Source of the DNA: Eggerthella lenta DSM 2243
GTDB lineage: Bacteria > Actinomycetota > Coriobacteriia > Coriobacteriales > Eggerthellaceae
Length of the DNA: 64,000 nt
Direction of reading: 5' to 3'
Assembly (NCBI RefSeq): GCF_000024265.1
Contig: NC_013204.1
Coordinates: 1,538,180 to 1,602,179 of the forward strand
The notes under the pieces are model-generated. The model had not been told where the DNA came from. It ran no database searches and saw nothing but the letters and a program-made list of their open reading frames with translations. Position numbers and translations under genes: made by a program. Below, piece by piece: positions 38,789 to 46,668 of the stretch. Numbering within the stretch: the stretch's first letter is position 1; the number at the start of each line of letters is the position of its first letter.

Positions 38789-41095
38789 ATGGATAACGAA
38801 AACCTCGAACTGTTCGCTAGCTGCCTGTCCGGTTTGGAGGCGCCGCTCGCCGAAGAGCTGAAGCGTCTGGGCATCAAGCGCGTGCGCCCCCTCGGCGGGG
38901 GCGTCGCCTTTTTCTGCGACGTGCGCCATGCGTTGTCGGCGTGCCTGTGGTCGCGGCTGGCTTCGCGCATCCTCGTGGTGGTGGGGCGCGTGAACGCAGG
39001 CGATGCGAACCTGCTGTACGAGGGCGTGCGGCGCATCGCCTGGGAGGGCGTCATCGTTCCGGGCGCGAGCATGTCCGTGCAGGCGCACGGCATGAACGAC
39101 GAGCTGCGCAACACCCGGTTCACGGCGCTCAAGGTGAAGGATGCCGTATGCGACCGTTTGCGTGAGATGCGCGGCGAACGTCCCGACGTCGACGCCGATC
39201 ATGCCGACGTTTCGGTGGATGTGCGCGTGCGGGAGGGGCGCGCCACGATCTCGCTCGACCTGTCGGGCGAATCGTTGTACCACCGTTCCTATCTCACGCC
39301 CGACGACGGTCCTGACGCCCCGCTGTCGTGCGCGCTCGCGGCCGGACTTCTGGCGCTGGCAGGTTGGCGCACCCGCGGAAGCCGCGGCGAGGCACTGGTC
39401 GATCCGGCGTGCGGCGACGGCTTCCTGGTGGTGGAGGCGGCATCTGCCGCGTGCGACCTGGCTCCGGGCCTTACGCGCGAGCGCTGGGGTTTCTTCGGCT
39501 GGGTGCCTTCGGATCCTGACGTCTGGAACGAGCTCATCGACGAGGCGGACGAGCGGTTCGAACGCGGCCTCGCGTCGGCCACGGCGCCGGGCGCGCTCGA
39601 CGGCCCCGCGTCGGCACCGCCCGATCCGGCGCATGTGCGCTTCGCGGGCGCGTCCACGTCGTCTCCGGCCATAGCGCGGGCGCGCGTTCATGCCAAGCGC
39701 GCGGGCTTGCGCCAGGCCGTCAGCATCGAGCTTGCGGACGCGCAGAGCGTCGATGAGCTGGTGTCGCGCGTGTGCGCCGCTGCCGGCAGGGAGCGCGGCG
39801 GAGAGGCGGCCTCGTGCACGGTCGCCAGCGTGCTGCCCACGGGCGAGCGGGCCCAGTCCGACGCGCGCTCGCAGGCTGACGCGGCCGCGTTCGTGCGCGC
39901 GGCTTCGGTCGCTCCGGCGGGCTCGACGTTCGCCGTGGCCGGCGGCGAGATTGTGGAGGCGCGCTTTGGCGTCGCGCCCGCGGTGCGCGCCGTGCTCGGC
40001 CGCGACCGCGTGGAGACCGAGGCGCTCGTGTTCGACAAGCCTCCCATGGAGGCCGTGAAGGTGGTCGTGCCCGATCCCGCGGGCGGCGCCGAGCATGTGG
40101 TGGAGGTGCTGGAGCCGACGTCCGAGCAGTTCGCCGCACGGCTGCGCAAAACGGCCAAGGAGCGCCGCAAGTGGGCGCGCCGTGAAGGCGTGTCGTGCTA
40201 CCGCGTGTACGATGCCGACCTGCCCGACTACGCCGTGGCCATCGACGTGTATCCGGGCGCGGGCGATGCCGAGGGCAACCTGTACCTGCACATCGCCGAG
40301 TACGCGGCGCCCTCGACCATCGATCCCGGCAAGGCGCAGCGCCGCTACGACGACGTGCTGGCGCTCGCGCCCGTGGTGCTGGGCGTGCGCCCCGACCACG
40401 TGTTCTCGAAGGTGCGCCGCCGCGACAAGGGCGGCAGCCAGTATCGCGACTCGGGCCGGCGCTCGTACGTCACCCAGGTGCGCGAGGACGGCTATCTGTT
40501 CGAGGTCGATCTGGCCGGTTACCTGGATACAGGCCTGTTCCTCGACCATCGTCTCACGCGCGAGCTGGTGGGGAAGAAGGCCGAGGGGAAGCGTTTCCTC
40601 AACCTGTTCGCCTACACGGGTTCGGCGAGCGTGCATGCAGCCGGTGGCGGCGCCAAGAGCACTGCGACGGTGGACTTGTCGCAGACCTACCTCGACTGGG
40701 CCGCGCGCAATATGGCAGCCAACGGCTTCGAGGGGGAGCAGCATACCTTCGAACGCGGCGATACGATGGCGTGGGTCACCGAAGCGCGCCGCACCGGCCG
40801 CCGCTTCGACCTCGTGTTCGTCGATCCGCCCACGTTCTCCAACTCCAAGGCCATGGGCAAGCGCACGTGGGACGTGCAGCGCGACCATGTGGAGCTGCTC
40901 ATCGGCGTGTCGCGCCTGCTGTCGGAAGAGGGCGAGGCCGTGTTCTCGTGCAACCTCCGTTCGTTCAAGCCCGACGAGGAGGCGCTGGCCAAGTACGGCG
41001 TCACGCTCGAGGACATCACGGCGCAGACCATTCCCCACGACTTCGAACGCAACCCCCGTATCCATAAATGCTACCTGGTTAAAAGAACCCAGTAA
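38789..41095 (+). CDS. rlmL: RlmKL-type 23S rRNA methyltransferase (N-terminal domain degenerate)
   Basis: 768 residues, colinear with bifunctional RlmKL, which methylates 23S rRNA G2445 (N-terminal domain) and G2069 (C-terminal domain). THUMP-containing region at 1-170 (WSRLASRILVVVGR, NDELRNTRFTALKVKDA). The first methyltransferase has VDPACGDGFLVVEAA, but its NPPYGERL catalytic motif reads VLPTGERAQ (about 345-355), so the amino-group-binding residues are lost. The C-terminal domain is intact: LDTGLFLDHR, LNLFAYTGSASV, VDPPTFSNSK. Expect K activity, doubtful L activity. Start 38789 matches the family N-terminus; an ATG 24 nt earlier is possible. Confidence 0.88.
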   Translation: MDNENLELFASCLSGLEAPLAEELKRLGIKRVRPLGGGVAFFCDVRHALSACLWSRLASRILVVVGRVNAGDANLLYEGVRRIAWEGVIVPGASMSVQAHGMNDELRNTRFTALKVKDAVCDRLREMRGERPDVDADHADVSVDVRVREGRATISLDLSGESLYHRSYLTPDDGPDAPLSCALAAGLLALAGWRTRGSRGEALVDPACGDGFLVVEAASAACDLAPGLTRERWGFFGWVPSDPDVWNELIDEADERFERGLASATAPGALDGPASAPPDPAHVRFAGASTSSPAIARARVHAKRAGLRQAVSIELADAQSVDELVSRVCAAAGRERGGEAASCTVASVLPTGERAQSDARSQADAAAFVRAASVAPAGSTFAVAGGEIVEARFGVAPAVRAVLGRDRVETEALVFDKPPMEAVKVVVPDPAGGAEHVVEVLEPTSEQFAARLRKTAKERRKWARREGVSCYRVYDADLPDYAVAIDVYPGAGDAEGNLYLHIAEYAAPSTIDPGKAQRRYDDVLALAPVVLGVRPDHVFSKVRRRDKGGSQYRDSGRRSYVTQVREDGYLFEVDLAGYLDTGLFLDHRLTRELVGKKAEGKRFLNLFAYTGSASVHAAGGGAKSTATVDLSQTYLDWAARNMAANGFEGEQHTFERGDTMAWVTEARRTGRRFDLVFVDPPTFSNSKAMGKRTWDVQRDHVELLIGVSRLLSEEGEAVFSCNLRSFKPDEEALAKYGVTLEDITAQTIPHDFERNPRIHKCYLVKRTQ

Positions 41096-41144
41096 CCCGT
41101 CTTCCTGTTCCTCGACGCGGCGTACGGGCTGCCGACGGTGCCGG

Positions 41145-41311
41145 TGATGGCGAAAAAGCATCGAATTCGGAAATCTCGCACCGGTTTTCGCGGGTGCCGG
41201 TCGGCTTCCTTTTGCGAAACGCCTGGTCGCGCAGTGGCCTTTCCTGCATACATTGTGCCGAGTGTGTCCGAAAGGACGCGGCGGTTTCCAAATTCGACGT
41301 CTTTTCGTCAT
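41145..41311. repeat. Inverted-repeat element, family II copy 2
   Basis: The 328-bp gap after the rlmKL-like gene has no gene. Arms at 41145-41173 (ATGGCGAAAAAGCATCGAAT..) and 41285-41311 agree at 22 of 27 positions inverted, and match the arms of the element at 30337-30501. The interior holds a CCGGTTTTCGCGGGTGCCGG-type hairpin. Confidence 0.65.
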
Positions 41312-41360
41312 TTTCAGCCCGATGCGCTGCAGCGTCGGGCTTTTGCTCGGTCTTCTCGTA

Positions 41361-41389
41361 TTGCAAGATATTCGCAGATCAGAAATATT
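41361..41389 (+). promoter_or_regulatory. padR promoter
   Basis: TTGCAA (41361-41366), 17 bp, AATATT (41384-41389), within an AT-rich stretch (AAATATTTAGTATT) that may also be the PadR operator. Confidence 0.45.
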
Positions 41390-41423
41390 TAGTATTGCTA
41401 GGTGATAGAGAGAAGGGTTCGGA

Positions 41424-41765
41424 ATGCAGCTCCGGTTCGCGCAGCAGATGAAGAAGGGCGCGCTCGACATGCTCGTCTTGAAGCTGCTGCAGCACGAGGA
41501 GAAATACGGCTATCAGCTGATCAGCGAGCTTCGCGACCGCTCGAACGGCGCGCTCGCGCTCAAGGAGGGCACGCTGTACCCCATCCTCTACCGGCTTGAG
41601 GACGGCGGCCTCGTGACCAGCCGCATGAGCGCGCACGTTGCGAAGGAGCCCGCGCGCAAGTACTACGCGATCACCGAGGCGGGGCGCGACGCGTTGCGCG
41701 AGATGTACGAGATCTGGAACGAATTCGACGGACATGTGCGGTCGATCATGGAGGAGGAGCAATGA
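41424..41765 (+). CDS. PadR family transcriptional regulator
   Basis: 113 residues. PadR winged helix: QMKKGALDMLVLKLLQ, KYGYQLISELRDRS, LKEGTLYPILYRLEDGGLV and the wing ARKYYAITEAG. A short single C-terminal helix makes it a PadR-s2/LmrR-like dimer that usually senses drugs or envelope stress. The stop overlaps the next start (ATGA, 41762-41765), so it is co-translated with a membrane protein, a common pairing in Gram-positive bacteria. Confidence 0.93.
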   Translation: MQLRFAQQMKKGALDMLVLKLLQHEEKYGYQLISELRDRSNGALALKEGTLYPILYRLEDGGLVTSRMSAHVAKEPARKYYAITEAGRDALREMYEIWNEFDGHVRSIMEEEQ

Positions 41766-42421
41766 ACAAGGAATCCTATGTGAAGGCGGTTGCGAAGCGT
41801 CTGACCTGCTCGAAAGCGCGCCAAGCCGAGTTCGTGCGCGACCTCGAATCCGACATCGCCGCTGCTCTGTCAGCAGGCGAGACCTGGGAGCAGGTGGAAT
41901 CCCGCATGGGCGACCCGCGTCAGGTGGCGCAAGAGTTCAACGAGGATCTCTCCGAAGCGGAGCGAGCCGCCGGCAAGAAACGCAAGCGCACCAAGACGAT
42001 AGCTATCGTGGCGACCGTCGCGGTGGCAATCGTCGCGATCGTAGGCGCGGCCGCATGGTGGGCTGCGCCGAAATTGTCTCCCGCAGGACAAAGCTCGAAT
42101 CTCGGCGAGCAGCAGGTGATCGAACAGGCTCAGAAAGTGGCTGAGGTTGTGGGGGAGGGCGACTACGACAAGTTGCGTCCGATGCTCGACGATGCCGCTG
42201 CCGAGGCGCTCACCGAGCCGGTCATGAACGATGCCCATGCATTGTTCGGCGACGATTGGGGTGCTCTCAAGTCGTTCGGAAACACGTATGCAACGGGAGT
42301 CTCGCAGATGGGGATGACGGGCAACGCCGTCAATCTGGTTGCAATATACGAGAATACTACGGTGACGTTCGATATAGGTTTTAACGAAGATTTGAAGATC
42401 ATCGGATTGAATATGAGGTAG
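41762..42421 (+). CDS. Membrane protein with HAAS-like N-terminus and DUF3887-like C-terminus
   Basis: 219 residues. Residues 1-70 are helical with the DUF1700/HAAS pattern (KRLTCSKARQAEFVRDLESD, MGDPRQVAQEFNE), one membrane helix at about 77-100 (IAIVATVAVAIVAIVGAAAWW), then an exported domain (about 115-219) resembling DUF3887: a helix around VVGEGDYDKLRPML and late strands with NAVNLVAIYEN. HAAS domains are known to bind PadR regulators, so this protein may relay an envelope signal to the adjacent PadR; inference. Confidence 0.8.
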   Translation: MNKESYVKAVAKRLTCSKARQAEFVRDLESDIAAALSAGETWEQVESRMGDPRQVAQEFNEDLSEAERAAGKKRKRTKTIAIVATVAVAIVAIVGAAAWWAAPKLSPAGQSSNLGEQQVIEQAQKVAEVVGEGDYDKLRPMLDDAAAEALTEPVMNDAHALFGDDWGALKSFGNTYATGVSQMGMTGNAVNLVAIYENTTVTFDIGFNEDLKIIGLNMR

Positions 42422-42547
42422 GAGTCCTATGGGGTTCGCCCTCGCACGCGTCGTCAGCGCAGTCGGCATGGTTTACGGGTCGTTTCCGCTCGCTGGCGAC
42501 GGTCGTCTCTCAGATCAAGCAGTATGCCGACGTATTGAAGGAGCATC

Positions 42548-43015
42548 ATGGGTGAGCCGATGAGGTTCGCGGGGAAAGTGGACGGGTGGTATTACGCGTT
42601 GACGGTGGGCGTCAACGTCATGCTGGCGTGGCCGCTCGCGTCGTTCTTCGCCGATCCTGCGAAAGAAGGAGCGCTTATAGGCCTTGTCGTCGGGTTGCTG
42701 TGCCTCGTCCTCTGCGACATCTTCATCATCCCTACGCTTCTTCGCAACTACGTCGAGTTCGACGGGAAGGGCAACCTGCTCATCGTGTTCGGCTTCCAGA
42801 AGGCGACGTATCCCGTCTCGAAGATCCGCCGGTTGCGCGAGACGTCCAACTCGTTGGCTTCCCTGGCGGCGTCGTTCGACCGCATCGAGCTGCGCATCGG
42901 CTACGAGGAGCTGATGATCGCCGTCAAGGACAAGGAAGAATTCTTCGCCGAGATCGAGCGGCGGTGCCCCCAGGTCGAGATCGTGCGAAGGGCCTCCGTT
43001 TCCAAGTCCAGGTGA
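42548..43015 (+). CDS. PH-like (bPH_4) domain membrane protein
   Basis: 155 residues. Two membrane helices in the first 60 residues (YYALTVGVNVMLAWPLASFF and ALIGLVVGLLCLVLCDIFII), then a YyaB/bPH_4-type PH-like domain: LLIVFGFQKATYPVSKIRRL, SLASFDRI-type strand and a C-terminal helix after AVKDKEEFFAEIE. Role unknown. GAAGGAG lies upstream of ATG. The 126-bp spacer from the previous gene includes a short start-stop frame I do not trust. Ends at a hairpin shared with tRNA-Met. Confidence 0.78.
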   Translation: MGEPMRFAGKVDGWYYALTVGVNVMLAWPLASFFADPAKEGALIGLVVGLLCLVLCDIFIIPTLLRNYVEFDGKGNLLIVFGFQKATYPVSKIRRLRETSNSLASLAASFDRIELRIGYEELMIAVKDKEEFFAEIERRCPQVEIVRRASVSKSR

Positions 43016-43048
43016 GCTCCGGGCGACCCGGCGACCGCCGCATAAAAA

Positions 43049-43080
43049 ACCGGTTGCGCGAGTCGTAGCGCAACCGGTTT
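43049..43080. terminator. Bidirectional terminator between the PH-like gene and tRNA-Met
   Basis: Arms AACCGGTTGCGC and GCGCAACCGGTT with an 8-nt loop, preceded by AAAAA and followed by TCGATTTT, can end transcripts from both sides. Confidence 0.8.
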
Positions 43081-43089
43081 CGATTTTCC

Positions 43090-43164
43090 TGGTGGGCCCA
43101 GCAGGGCTCGAACCTGCAACCAAGGGATTATGAGTCCCCTGCTCCACCATTGAGCTATAGGCCC
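43090..43164 (-). tRNA. tRNA-Met (CAT), CCA encoded
   Basis: 75 nt. Acceptor GGGCCTA pairs with TGGGCCC; D arm AGCTCAATGGTGGAGC; anticodon loop CTCATAA (anticodon CAT); T arm TGCAGGTTCGAGCCCTGCT; CCA encoded. It lacks initiator features, so elongator Met; a TilS-modified Ile reading AUA cannot be excluded. Confidence 0.92.
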
Positions 43165-43179
43165 GTAAAGCGTCCCGCT

Positions 43180-43209
43180 ATTCTATCCCAAAACGGGCGC
43201 CGATGCCAA
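43180..43209 (-). promoter_or_regulatory. tRNA-Met promoter
   Basis: Minus-strand TTGGCA (43204-43209), 18-bp spacer, TAGAAT (43180-43185), about 15 nt before the tRNA. Confidence 0.6.
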
Positions 43210-43264
43210 GGGGATATCCGCAAGCCGATGCAAATCCTCTTCGAGAAATTTTCGAAAAAGGGGC

Positions 43265-43293
43265 TTGCGCGTATTCGAAACTACCGGTAAAAT
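43265..43293 (+). promoter_or_regulatory. tRNA-Val promoter
   Basis: TTGCGC (43265-43270), 17 bp, TAAAAT (43288-43293), 31 nt before the tRNA. Confidence 0.65.
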
Positions 43294-43324
43294 ACTCAAA
43301 CGTTGCGAACGACGCAACCGAAAC

Positions 43325-43399
43325 GGTCGCTTGGCTCAGCGGGAGAGCATCGCCTTCACACGGCGGGGGTCACAGGTTCAAATCCTGTAGCGACCACCA
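43325..43399 (+). tRNA. tRNA-Val (CAC), CCA encoded
   Basis: 75 nt. Acceptor GGTCGCT/AGCGACC, D arm GGCTCAGCGGGAGAGC, anticodon loop TTCACAC (CAC, reads GTG), T arm ACAGGTTCAAATCCTGT, encoded CCA. Confidence 0.93.
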
Positions 43400-43406
43400 T
43401 GAATTC

Positions 43407-43434
43407 AAAAGCCTTCCTTTCGGAAGGCTTTTTC
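43407..43434 (+). terminator. tRNA-Val terminator
   Basis: AAAAGCCTTCC-TTTC-GGAAGGCTTTTT: a perfect stem ending in a T-run; it also faces the convergent DUF6125 gene. Confidence 0.9.
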
Positions 43435-43440
43435 ATATCC

Positions 43441-43953
43441 TCACGCTTTCAGCGTGAACTTCCAAGCGCAATTGCAGGAGTCGTCCGTCATATCGGGGAA
43501 ACAGCTCAGGCATTCGCAGGAGATGCGGTCGTCGATGCTCTCGGCGAACACCCCGTACTCCACCACGCCCACGCTGCGGCAGGGATGGAACCCCATGCCT
43601 TTGCGCTTGCGCGCGTTCTGCACGCGGCAGTCGACGATGCGGTAGGTCAGCTCGTCGCCTTCCACGAGGATCTCGTCGACGTTCGCGGCCGACTGGCAGC
43701 GCAGCGCGAGCGCGCGGGCCAGACCCTCGATGCCGGGGCGCTCGTCCAGCCCGAGGAACTTCTTGATGCGTCGCGCCTCCGACACGCTGAAGCGCCGCCA
43801 CGCCTCGATGTCATGGCGCACGGCCGTATCCATGCCCTCTTCTCGTTCGAGGGACTGAAACCAGGTGCCGTCGAGGGCGATGAGGTTCTTCGCGTATATC
43901 TCCAGAAGCTCGACGAGCTCGTCTTTCCCAAGGTTGCGCAAGGTGTCGTTCAT
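43441..43953 (-). CDS. DUF6125-like / L-2-amino-thiazoline-4-carboxylate hydrolase-like protein
   Basis: 170 residues. Helical N-terminus (LGKDELVELLEIYAKNLIALDG) and a cysteine-rich end: RVQNARKRKG, HPCRSVG, ISCECLSCFPD and DSCNCAWKF. This pattern resembles the DUF6125 and ATC-hydrolase-like families of anaerobes; function is unproven. The five or six late cysteines may bind metal. Start 43953 has TGGAGC 8 nt upstream; a longer frame lacks a ribosome site. Promoter TATAAT at 44006-44011. Confidence 0.75.
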   Translation of the reverse strand: MNDTLRNLGKDELVELLEIYAKNLIALDGTWFQSLEREEGMDTAVRHDIEAWRRFSVSEARRIKKFLGLDERPGIEGLARALALRCQSAANVDEILVEGDELTYRIVDCRVQNARKRKGMGFHPCRSVGVVEYGVFAESIDDRISCECLSCFPDMTDDSCNCAWKFTLKA

Positions 43954-44005
43954 GTGGGTGCTCCATCTTCTCGCTTTGGCTGGCGCGTATATCGCGTACG
44001 TAGGA

Positions 44006-44011
44006 ATTATA
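44006..44011 (-). promoter_or_regulatory. DUF6125 gene -10 element
   Basis: A consensus TATAAT on the minus strand, about 55 nt before the start; no recognisable -35. Confidence 0.5.
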
Positions 44012-44155
44012 CTGCGCGCGAACGGCTCCGGTTTTCCTCCCGCGTTCCTCAAATGGGCGGATCTATGGGTCTCGCCCTTCAGGTCGAGCGCAGGGCGGGC
44101 GTTCGGACGGGCTGCCGGAGCTTCGGCGATTGCTGTACCGAACGGCGAAAACCGT

Positions 44156-44161
44156 TATACT
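44156..44161 (+). promoter_or_regulatory. trpS -10 element
   Basis: TATACT about 50 nt before the trpS start; no good -35. Confidence 0.45.
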
Positions 44162-44213
44162 GAATCGTTGCAACCATCCAACGAAGAGCTTCGATCAACG
44201 GAGAACCGACACT

Positions 44214-45260
44214 ATGAGCATCGATAGTTTTGAAGCGAGCCGCAAGCGCTCCGACGAGATCCGCGCCGATCTTCCCATCCACCCCGAGAAGTACACCATG
44301 CTCACGGGCGACCGTCCCACGGGCCGTTTGCACATGGGCCACTACTTCGGCACCATCCGCGAACGCGTCGCGCTGCAGGACATGGGCATAACCACGCGCA
44401 TCATCATCGCCGACTACCAGGTGATCACCGATCGCGATACCACCGAGCACATCCAGGACAATGTGTACAACATGGTGGTGGACTACCTGGCCTGCGGCAT
44501 CGACCCCGAGAAGACCATCATCTTCACGCATTCGGCCGTTCCGGCGCTGAACCAGCTCATGCTTCCTTTCCTATCGCTTGTCACCGAGGCCGAGCTTCTT
44601 CGCAACCCGACCGTGAAATCAGAGATGGACGCGTCGGGCCACGCGCTCACGGGGCTTCTGCTCACGTATCCGGTGCATCAGGCGTGCGACATCCTGTTCT
44701 GCAAGGGCAACATCGTGCCGGTGGGGAAGGACCAGCTGCCGCACATCGAGCAGACCCGTCAGGTTGCGCGCCGCTTCAACGAGCGCTACGGCCACGTGTT
44801 CCCCGAGCCCGAGGGCGTGCTGAACGACGCGGTGGAGATCCCCGGCCTCGACGGGCGCAAGATGTCGAAGAGCTACGGAAACGCCATCAGCCTGTCGCTG
44901 ACCGCGGAGGAAACCGCCAAGCTCATCAAGAAGTCGAAGACCGACGCCGACCGCATGATCACCTACGACAAGGAGAACCGTCCCGGCGTGTCGGCGCTCC
45001 TCACCACCGCCGCGCTGTGCACGGGCCGCACCGAGGTCGACATCGCCGAAGAGATCGGCGACGGCGGGTCGGGCACGCTCAAGAAGTACGTCACCGAGAG
45101 CGTGAACGAGTTCCTGGCGCCTATTCGCGAGCGTCGCGTGCAGCTGGCCGGTGACATGGACTACATCAAGGATGTGCTGCACGAGGGCAACCGCCGTGCC
45201 AACGAGATCGCGAACGCCACGCTCGATGAGGTAAGAGAAGCCATGAACATGGTTTATTAG
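44214..45260 (+). CDS. trpS: Tryptophanyl-tRNA synthetase
   Basis: 348 residues, class I synthetase that charges tRNA-Trp. HIGH-type PTGRLHMGHY (about residues 29-38) and KMSKS in GRKMSKSYGN are intact; the ACDILFCKGNIVPVGKDQLPHIE segment forms the Trp and ATP pocket. Start 44214 has GGAG 10 nt upstream; an upstream in-frame extension lacks a match. Monocistronic; followed by tRNA-Asn on the same strand with its own promoter. Confidence 0.96.
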   Translation: MSIDSFEASRKRSDEIRADLPIHPEKYTMLTGDRPTGRLHMGHYFGTIRERVALQDMGITTRIIIADYQVITDRDTTEHIQDNVYNMVVDYLACGIDPEKTIIFTHSAVPALNQLMLPFLSLVTEAELLRNPTVKSEMDASGHALTGLLLTYPVHQACDILFCKGNIVPVGKDQLPHIEQTRQVARRFNERYGHVFPEPEGVLNDAVEIPGLDGRKMSKSYGNAISLSLTAEETAKLIKKSKTDADRMITYDKENRPGVSALLTTAALCTGRTEVDIAEEIGDGGSGTLKKYVTESVNEFLAPIRERRVQLAGDMDYIKDVLHEGNRRANEIANATLDEVREAMNMVY

Positions 45261-45329
45261 ACTTTTTGGCTTATGACCTGGCCTTATCATTGGAAATCTT
45301 GCAAGTGCCCAATTTTTGAAAATTCGGTA

Positions 45330-45357
45330 TTGCGAAATGATGAGGTTCCGGTATAAT
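45330..45357 (+). promoter_or_regulatory. tRNA-Asn promoter
   Basis: TTGCGA (45330-45335), 16 bp, TATAAT (45352-45357), 28 nt before the tRNA. Confidence 0.7.
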
Positions 45358-45385
45358 CTTCACTTGCGCGATCAAGGGCGCACAT

Positions 45386-45460
45386 TCCTCGGTAGCTCAA
45401 CGGCAGAGCATCCGGCTGTTAACCGGAGGGTTGTAGGTTCGAATCCTACCCGGGGAGCCA
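45386..45460 (+). tRNA. tRNA-Asn (GTT), CCA encoded
   Basis: 75 nt. Acceptor TCCTCGG/CCGGGGA, D arm AGCTCAACGGCAGAGC, anticodon loop CTGTTAA (GTT), T arm TGTAGGTTCGAATCCTACC, encoded CCA. Confidence 0.95.
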
Positions 45461-45473
45461 GAATTTAACGGCA

Positions 45474-45502
45474 GGCCAGACGAACAGTCTGGTCTGTTTT
45501 TT
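45474..45502 (+). terminator. tRNA-Asn terminator
   Basis: Stem CCAGAC-GAACA-GTCTGG followed by TCTGTTTTTTTA, a classic intrinsic terminator. Confidence 0.85.
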
Positions 45503-45608
45503 TATTCCGTCGCATCCGGCACCTTTCGCCTCGCGCACTTCGAAAAGTGCTGATCTTGTGTGCGAGCAAGTATCGGGCTCTGCTCCTCGGATTCTCCGTT
45601 GCAGGGCT

Positions 45609-45614
45609 TATACT
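45609..45614 (+). promoter_or_regulatory. Cold-shock gene -10 element
   Basis: TATACT leaves a ~90-nt leader before the start codon, as is usual for cspA-type genes whose leader is a cold sensor. Confidence 0.45.
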
Positions 45615-45710
45615 GAGGTAGGCGACAACACGTCGCTTATGATCGCAACGCTGACAACACGGTTGCATGCGTCGCAGTATGAGCCCTTCGGGGTGGAAAG
45701 CTAGGTTTGT

Positions 45711-45914
45711 ATGTCTCAAGGTACGGTTAAGTGGTTCAGCTCTGAAAAAGGTTACGGCTTCATCTCCCAGGAGAACGGCGAAGACCTGTTCGTCCATTTC
45801 AGCGAGATTCAGGGCGACGGCTACAAGAGCCTCGACGAAAACGCCAAGGTGGAATTCGTGATCGCGTCCGGTTCCAACGGCAAGAGCCAGGCCACGCAGG
45901 TGTGCGTGCTCTAA
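45711..45914 (+). CDS. Cold-shock domain RNA chaperone
   Basis: 67 residues, the classic CspA size. RNP1 KGYGFI and RNP2 LFVHFS motifs are present, with the opening [14 protein letters not shown]. Binds single-stranded RNA and melts structure at low temperature or during stress. The ~90-nt leader and a strong terminator make it a stand-alone unit. Confidence 0.96.
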   Translation: MSQGTVKWFSSEKGYGFISQENGEDLFVHFSEIQGDGYKSLDENAKVEFVIASGSNGKSQATQVCVL

Positions 45915-45936
45915 AGCTTTGAACGCATGAACGAGC

Positions 45937-45968
45937 AAAAGCGGCCCTTAGGGGCCGCTTTTTTTGCA
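45937..45968. terminator. Terminator after the cold-shock gene, shared with merR
   Basis: AAAAGCGGCCC-TTA-GGGGCCGCTTTTTTTG: stem with A-run on one side and T-run on the other, so it works for both convergent genes. Confidence 0.9.
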
Positions 45969-45989
45969 TGCAAGGCCGGGCTCTGCGGA

Positions 45990-46373
45990 TCACGCTTCGC
46001 CGCGCAGCTTCTTCTCGCAGTCACGGATGGTCTTGTCGTAGTTGTCGATCTTGAAGTTCAGGCGATCGAGGCCGGCCTGCATCTCGGCGATGCGCTGCTC
46101 CACGAGCGCACGTTGCTCCTCGAGCAGTGTTTTGCGCGCTTCGAGGGTCGAGTCGCCCTGGTCGTACAGCGCCATGTACTCGATGAGCGCCTCGATGGAC
46201 ACGCTGGCGGCCCGCATGCACTTCACGAACTGCACGCGCGCGCAATCTTGCTCGCTGTAGTCGCGGATGCCGCTTGCCGTGCGGGTGACGTTCGGCAGCA
46301 GGCCGATGCGCTCGTAATAGCGCAGCGTGTCGGCGGACAAGCCGTATTCCTTGCTCACTTCGGCGATCTTCAT
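45990..46373 (-). CDS. MerR family regulator (AdhR-like)
   Basis: 127 residues. MerR winged helix at the N-terminus (MKIAEVSKEYGLSADTLRYY, ERIGLLPNVTRTASGIRDYS), then a long dimerisation coiled coil (about 80-122). There is one Cys in CARVQFVKCMRAA and one near the C-terminus, as in AdhR-type sensors of reactive electrophiles. Start 46373 has AAGGAG upstream. It is divergent from the iron-sulfur flavoprotein/cupin pair; both promoters carry a MerR-type dyad. Confidence 0.93.
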   Translation of the reverse strand: MKIAEVSKEYGLSADTLRYYERIGLLPNVTRTASGIRDYSEQDCARVQFVKCMRAASVSIEALIEYMALYDQGDSTLEARKTLLEEQRALVEQRIAEMQAGLDRLNFKIDNYDKTIRDCEKKLRGEA

Positions 46374-46410
46374 GGGAAGCTCCTTACCTCGTAGGTGCAT
46401 TGATGAACCA

Positions 46411-46433
46411 CATGGAACCCACTCCAAGTCAAG
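46411..46433 (-). promoter_or_regulatory. MerR-type operator of the merR gene
   Basis: On the minus strand CTTGACTTGGAGTGGGTTCC.. has the same left half (CTTGACTTGGAG) as the operator facing the other way at 46669-46691, with TTGACT as -35. About 40 nt before merR. Confidence 0.7.
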
Positions 46434-46668
46434 CGATGGCGGGCGAATCTGCCCGGATTCCCGTAGCATGGCCCTTCCTTTCGCATGCGATGACGGATGG
46501 CAGCAGCGTGCGATCCAGGCGGCTTTCCGCCGTCGCGCCGACATCGGCGCGCGCCGGCTTATGGCAGCGTGGAGCCCGGCGGCCTGAGGACGTGCCGGTT
46601 GCCATCTAGCGGCAAAGGCCGATTTGGAAACAATGCGCGTTGCATGAACGGTCGGTTTGCATTTTCCT
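46434..46668. other. Central part of the merR/flavoprotein divergent spacer
   Basis: The 364-bp divergent spacer has an operator at each end. Its middle shows no gene; short frames there lack ribosome sites and protein-like composition. Confidence 0.6.

Noticed and set aside
42429-42566. A 45-codon frame with GGAG before its ATG, between the DUF3887 and PH-like genes.
   Set aside because: It overlaps the next gene's start and its composition is not protein-like. Another frame here ends in SQIKQYADVLKEHHG, which could be a gene remnant, but it has no start.
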